Assembly (NCBI GenBank): GCA_950106755.1
Contig: OX467087.1
Location: 13,582,047-13,646,046, forward strand
Direction: 5' to 3'
DNA: 64,000 nt
Origin: Climacium dendroides
Lineage: Eukaryota; Streptophyta; Bryopsida; Hypnales; Climaciaceae
Part shown: piece after piece, positions 59,660 to 64,000 of the stretch
Position numbering within the stretch: the first letter of the stretch is position 1
Layout: the number at the start of each line of letters is the position of its first letter
Made by a program: the position numbers and the translations under genes
Notes under the pieces: model-generated
Told to the model about the DNA's origin: nothing
What the model saw: the letters and a program-made list of their open reading frames with translations, nothing else
Database searches by the model: none

Positions 59660-60289
59660 ATGGTAGTCTGTCGCCTCCCTGGCTGGGCTGATTCTGTGTA
59701 TTTGGACGAAAAAGGAGTCACTCTGAATGATCCGTGCAAGAGTGCAAGACGAATCTATCGTGTGGGCCTGCAGCTAGCTGGACATGACGTGATTGGCCAT
59801 TTCTACCTTGATCAGGGGCACAGCAATGAATTCAAACGAGGGGTAAAAACGCAGGACAGCAGCGAGGCCCCGTGGACGTACAGATACTGGCTACGTATTA
59901 TCCCAACTGAAGTCCAAAGAATCAAGCAAGAAGATCCGAAACAGAGAAAGGCCGGCAAAACTCACATCAGGAACAGCAATGCAGGTGCGTGGCTGCTCCA
60001 CATGACCCACAGTGGCCTGCAGCCCAGGCCAATCGCATGCACAAGTGAAATGAATCAACAGAACTATCATGGAGAGAGCCCTGCACAACTCAAGGGGATT
60101 GCTTGTGAGCTAGATCACGATGCAATTAAACAAACTGGGTCCCGGAGCTCATGGGCCAGCTGCTCACAGATCGTTCTCCAAGTCATTGTCGATTCGGAAG
60201 CAGTCAAGCCGAGCCAGGGCTGGCCAGGAATCACCAATGATCCACGAGCAATCAAGAAGCCCCTGGAGGCAGGAGACGCAGCACGCTAG
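59660..60289 (+). CDS. 209-codon open frame upstream of the right BURP gene
   Basis: Identical to the frame at 46442-47071. No domain is recognised. It ends about 150 bp before the TATA box of the downstream BURP gene. Identity between arms does not itself show selection, since the whole arm is nearly identical. Confidence 0.25.
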   Translation: MVVCRLPGWADSVYLDEKGVTLNDPCKSARRIYRVGLQLAGHDVIGHFYLDQGHSNEFKRGVKTQDSSEAPWTYRYWLRIIPTEVQRIKQEDPKQRKAGKTHIRNSNAGAWLLHMTHSGLQPRPIACTSEMNQQNYHGESPAQLKGIACELDHDAIKQTGSRSSWASCSQIVLQVIVDSEAVKPSQGWPGITNDPRAIKKPLEAGDAAR

Positions 60290-60439
60290 CTAGTGGGGGT
60301 CGGGCATCAGTGATCCACTCTTGAAGGCCAGGACGCCCTTCACAAGCAAGCCAGTAAGTCAGGCTAGCTAGAGTAAGCCAAGGAAACGGAAAAGGAAACA
60401 ATTATGGATTAAAAAATCAAGGGCGGCTAAACTCGTACC

Positions 60440-60446
60440 TATAAAT
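60440..60446 (+). promoter_or_regulatory. TATA box of the right BURP gene
   Basis: TATAAAT in the context CGTACCTATAAATGCAAGG lies 167 bp upstream of ATG 60613. The arm difference C at 60427 is 13 bp upstream. Confidence 0.7.
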
Positions 60447-60612
60447 GCAAGGCCTCCCTGCACTCCCAATCTCACTGCCTTCCTCAGCTTCAGCATCCAC
60501 TTCGGTAGTCCTCTAGCTCTTTCAGTGCACTTGCTTCGCCTCCGTCCTCTTCGCCTCCGTCCTCTTCCTTTCGATCATCCCTTGGCTGGCCGTTCAGCCC
60601 TTCGTCTGCAGC

Positions 60613-61961
60613 ATGGCGGAGCAGTGGAGCTTGATGGTCGTCTTGCGGACCTGCTTCTTCATCATGGCCGCGGTCACCACCGTAAGTAGTCGATCATGCA
60701 CTCGCTGGATCGATCCAATGCCGGACCACTTGAATTCCTTTGTTTTTGTCACATACAGCGATTGACTTCGAGCTAGCTTGCTAGGATGCATGTACTAACT
60801 GAGTTGCACTTTGCATGTAATTAGGCTCTTGACATGAGGACTCCGCATGCTCTCATTTCATGTAGCTAGCAGGCCATGCATGTTCTCGATCCATGAATGG
60901 CAAAGGCAACGTACTCAGTCATATGCATGATTGGGCTGGTTCAATTTGCTCTCACAGAACTTTAGTCTGGCATGGGCAATGACTGCTTGTGCTCATTACC
61001 ATGTAATAGGAAGCTCCTGTCGACGAATTGAGTCTAGAAGACAAACTCTAATTGGTCACTCCGTGCGTGTGCATGTTCGACCTGACTGATCGCGATGTTC
61101 ATTCTCGTGCACTGGCAGGTGACCGGAGCGAGGCCCGTCTCCACCGCCGAACGAACGGACGCCGCAAAAATAGCTGCAATTTGCAGCTCCAACGGGCTCG
61201 TGTGCGCCCAGGGCACCCTCCAAACAGCGACCTCCAAGGCCGCGGGCCTCCAGCGCGACCAGTCCATCAGCACCATCAACGACATCCAACGCGATTTTTT
61301 CCTGGAGTCCGAGCTGGTGGTGGGCGGCACCATGACGCTGGACGCAAACCTCCGCGATGACGCCCCCAAGCGGCCCTTCCTGACGGCGTCCTCCGCCGCA
61401 CAGTTGCCCGCAATCACCGCCTCCAACGCCCTGGCGCTGGTCCGCCACTTCGGCGTGGCTCTCAACAGCGACCTGGCCACGGCCACCGCCACCGCCGCGT
61501 ACCTGTGCGGCTACGGAGCGCTGCCGGGAGAGAAGATGAGCTGCGCCGCCTCCAGCGACGCCGTGGCCAAGTTCGTGTCCGCCGAACTGGGCTCCAAAGC
61601 GAAGGTGCTGTCCACCACCAACACGCCGGCGCTCGCCGCGAATTCCAAGGCGCCAGTCACCATCACGGGCTTCCGCAAAGGCTCCCTGGCCGAGGGCCAG
61701 AAGATCGTGGTGTGCCACGTCGTGAACTTCCCGTCGGCCCTTTACTATTGCCACCGCGTGACGGGCACCAAAGTGATCACCGCCACGCTCCGGACGAGCG
61801 CCTCCGACGCCGACATCCAGGCCGTGGGCGTGTGCCACATCGACACTTCCCTGTGGCTCAGCACCCACCCGGCCTTCAGCGCGCTCAACATTCCCCGCGG
61901 CGACGAAGCGTGCCACTGGCTCGTGGATTCAGACCTCGTCTTCGTACCCACCACCGAGTGA
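60613..61961 (+). CDS. BURP-domain secreted protein, right copy
   Basis: Exon 1 is 60613-60681, ending ACCACC|GTAAGT. The intron is 60682-61118, ending CTGGCAG. Exon 2 is 61119-61961, TGA stop. The ATG is chosen because it directly gives a signal peptide (hydrophobic LMVVLRTCFFIMAAV), with likely cleavage near VTGA|R. Frames that start inside the intron (for example at 61095) would lose it. The 303-residue protein has the BURP domain from about residue 92 to the end, with CHX10CHX26CHX24CH. It is identical to the left copy. The exons are GC-rich. The two copies are transcribed outward, away from each other, with about 14.5 kb between their start codons, so they do not share a promoter. The 3' region likely ends after AATAAA at 62589. 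Confidence 0.93.
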
Positions 61962-62588
61962 GCGAGCAATTCTACCGCTGGCTGCTGATCGAATCCTCCC
62001 TTCCTTCCGTGCCTGCAGCTCTACCTACCCATGTGTGGGGCATGGTTGGGGGACGGAAAATGCGTGATTCAGCAGCAGCGAGGGTCGCTGCTTCCCATAG
62101 CGCCTACGTACGCGCGCGTAAGCGTGGCGAGAGTGGTGAAATTTGAAGTTCAATGTGCGCGCGTTCAGTGTGTGTGATCATGTGTGTTGTTTCCTCGTCA
62201 TTTCGTTGTGTTTCAGTGTCCGTGTGGTGTTGTGCACTGCACTGTGTGCGAATCCGTTGATTTCATCCAAGTGCCATGGCTTGGACGACCTCCAGCTCTG
62301 TCCACAGATCGACTGACTGGGTGGTCAGGATGGAGGCGGCCGAGCCCTTCTACGGGAATGGGTGGGATTGGGATTCGTGGAGTGTCTAAGTAAATAGCTG
62401 TACGTCAATACGCAGGCTTATGGGAGTTCATTGATGTCGAGGGTAGTCCTGGCTAGCTGAACGTGTGGAGAGTGGCAGGGATTATTCATCGAAAATTGGC
62501 TAATAAGCCTGGGCAGTGGCCTACATGTACGACTGACGTGAGTCGTCTCGGCCAGACGGATGACCACCCTTTCAGTTGCTTTTGTGTG

Positions 62589-62594
62589 AATAAA
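62589..62594 (+). terminator. AATAAA polyadenylation signal of the right BURP gene
   Basis: AATAAA in GTGTGAATAAACTGG lies about 630 bp after the stop. It is the only canonical signal I noticed in the first 700 bp of 3' sequence. Confidence 0.4.
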
Positions 62595-63798
62595 CTGGCC
62601 CCTTTTATGGTTCGTCTCTGTCAATTGGAGGTCGAGTGGAAGTGTGTTCTTGTTATGTACATCGATGGCCTCTGACGATATTGACTGACAGAAGATGTAA
62701 TTTATTGCATTTCTGAATTGCTACCTTGTGGTCAACGTGAAAAATCACACTCGGGAGACAGGAGTTGGTCTCTGTTGGCGGAGGGAAATTTTCAGGATGG
62801 TTGAAGCGGAGGTCACTACTACAACAATCGTGTTCGGCATGTAATTGAGAATTTCCAATTATTTCGTAAAAAATGATCATGCGAAACATCTCTATTGCTG
62901 TGTGGTGAACTGTCCAAATCTCAGAGTCGAGAGCACGAATATGGACACATCGTTCAAGGTGCCTGTGTGTATAGCTCTCGATACGCATGGCAATCGTATG
63001 CTCACGCTCCACTGGGGGAACTCGAAACTAGGACATGGGGCCTCTGAGGGTCCTGGTTGTGAGCCTTCACCAAGGAGAAGCACATTGGAAAGCGTCCGGA
63101 CGAATTAGTGTGAAAACTGGAGCCAAAATCCATTCTGTGTAACCTGGTGAGTGCAGAACATGAGATCGATCATATAGTGAGTGAAAGGTTGCAATAATTT
63201 GTCAATGTCAGAGAGCAATCGTTTGAATCTGTGCAGCACTGATCTTGTACCATAGCACCATTGTCTTCGTGCCTTGATTCTGTGACTGAAGTGGAACGAA
63301 CAAGAGATTTTCTTTGGCATCTTTAACGAATGCCGGTGTTCCCGTCACTTATTTAACTACAGCAGATGCTCACGACAGATTAGAACCCAAGGAAATCGGT
63401 CTCGGGGAATTTGGATAAATTCAGCAGTGCTTGATGCACAGCTCTGCCATCGTGACTGCAATTCCACATTTCTAGCTCCTGCAACAACGCTCACATTGAT
63501 GAACAGAGTTTCCTCCGACATTGAGGATCCTGCCTCAAGTGAAGTACTCTCGAGATCAAGACTCAATGCTACAAGAAACACGGGTGTTGGGAACTTACAT
63601 CAGCCCTTGATGGAAACCTGCACCCCTGCTCATATTTTGCTTGTTCAAATAGATGATTGGATCCCTGAGGGCCTCCGCAACTTCACCAGAATATATAGCA
63701 GTCTCGCATATTTTTCGTGCTCGCACTCCTCCTCATCATGAAACTTCCAATGTAACGGTCATCCGGTCGGAAGTTGATGTGCACGCCTCCTCGATCTA

Positions 63799-64000
63799 TT
63801 ATTCCCAGGACTGGCACTGGAAATTAAGCTTTGTGGAAATCGAAGCTTGTGCTGAAGAACCGGAGCCTGCTGCCAAAGGAGGCTGCTCTCGCAGATTCCC
63901 ACAGATAATTAGACTCAGAAACTCTGGTCCGCTTGCTCTGAACACAATACTAAGTCGATCGGATATTTCGTCAAAATGGCAATATTCCACAAACTCGGCC
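63799..64000 (-). CDS. coding-like fragment, mirror of 42729-42932
   Basis: This is the same frame as in the left arm. The window ends before the ATG, so the 5' end is missing here. Weak RAD9-type resemblance only. Confidence 0.2.
   Translation of the reverse strand, partial: AEFVEYCHFDEISDRLSIVFRASGPEFLSLIICGNLREQPPLAAGSGSSAQASISTKLNFQCQSWE

Larger units (their letters stand above)
56791..64000. repeat. right arm of the large inverted repeat, cut by the window end
   Basis: This is the reverse complement of 42731-49940 about a centre at 53365.5. The last bases of the window (GGCCGAGTTTGTGGAATATT on the minus strand) still match 42731 onward, so the arm continues beyond 64000. Confidence 0.95.

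Overview
Nuclear DNA of a land plant. The evidence is a complete gene with an N-terminal signal peptide and a C-terminal BURP domain (a streptophyte-specific family), two class I cytosolic small heat-shock protein (sHSP) genes, GT-AG introns, a copia-type LTR, a plant-type mariner-like transposase (DD39D lineage), telo-box-like sequence and long AT-rich intergenic DNA. The decayed DDE-transposase-like gene and the style of the sHSPs would suit a seed-free plant (bryophyte, lycophyte or fern), but the sequence does not settle the clade. Only three kinds of locus look functional: two tandem sHSP genes and two copies of one BURP gene. Nearly everything else is decayed mobile or multi-exon sequence and repeats.

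Layout. 0-3 kb: G/T-rich minisatellites and remains of a multi-exon gene with a RING-like C/H cluster. 4.9-8.6 kb (minus): a two-exon DDE-transposase-like pseudogene whose intron carries a 92-bp minisatellite. 10-23.2 kb: a tandem segmental array of about three sHSP units. The first keeps only a promoter, cut by an LTR. The second gene (17.2 kb) has a solo LTR placed exactly after its TATA box. The third (20.7 kb) has an intact promoter. Each unit carries a TIR-type element of about 1-2 kb. 23-27.9 kb: AT-rich DNA, one GC-rich island, and a degenerate array of about 44-bp period. 27.9-37.1 kb: two related decayed genes in tandem (coiled coil, acidic stretch, FCP1/NIF-like HAD domain). Their coding-like frames are interrupted almost only by TAA and TAG. 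37.6-40.3 kb: a 454-bp MITE-like element and a complete copy of the TIR element.

42.7-64 kb is one large palindrome. The left arm (42731-49940) and right arm (56791-64000, running off the window) are inverted copies with essentially no length change over about 7.2 kb, around a 6.85-kb spacer. Each arm holds an identical two-exon BURP gene, and the two are transcribed outward, away from each other. The spacer holds a dead mariner transposase and a 151-bp fold-back MITE. The left arm is flanked outside by an older, diverged inverted copy of its own inner segment, so the structure is nested.

The strongest items for follow-up are the BURP palindrome, the core-promoter LTR insertion in one sHSP paralogue, and the skew of in-frame stops (26 TAA/TAG against 1 TGA, counted by eye) in the 28-37 kb gene pair. 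All comparisons were made by reading; no search or alignment was run.
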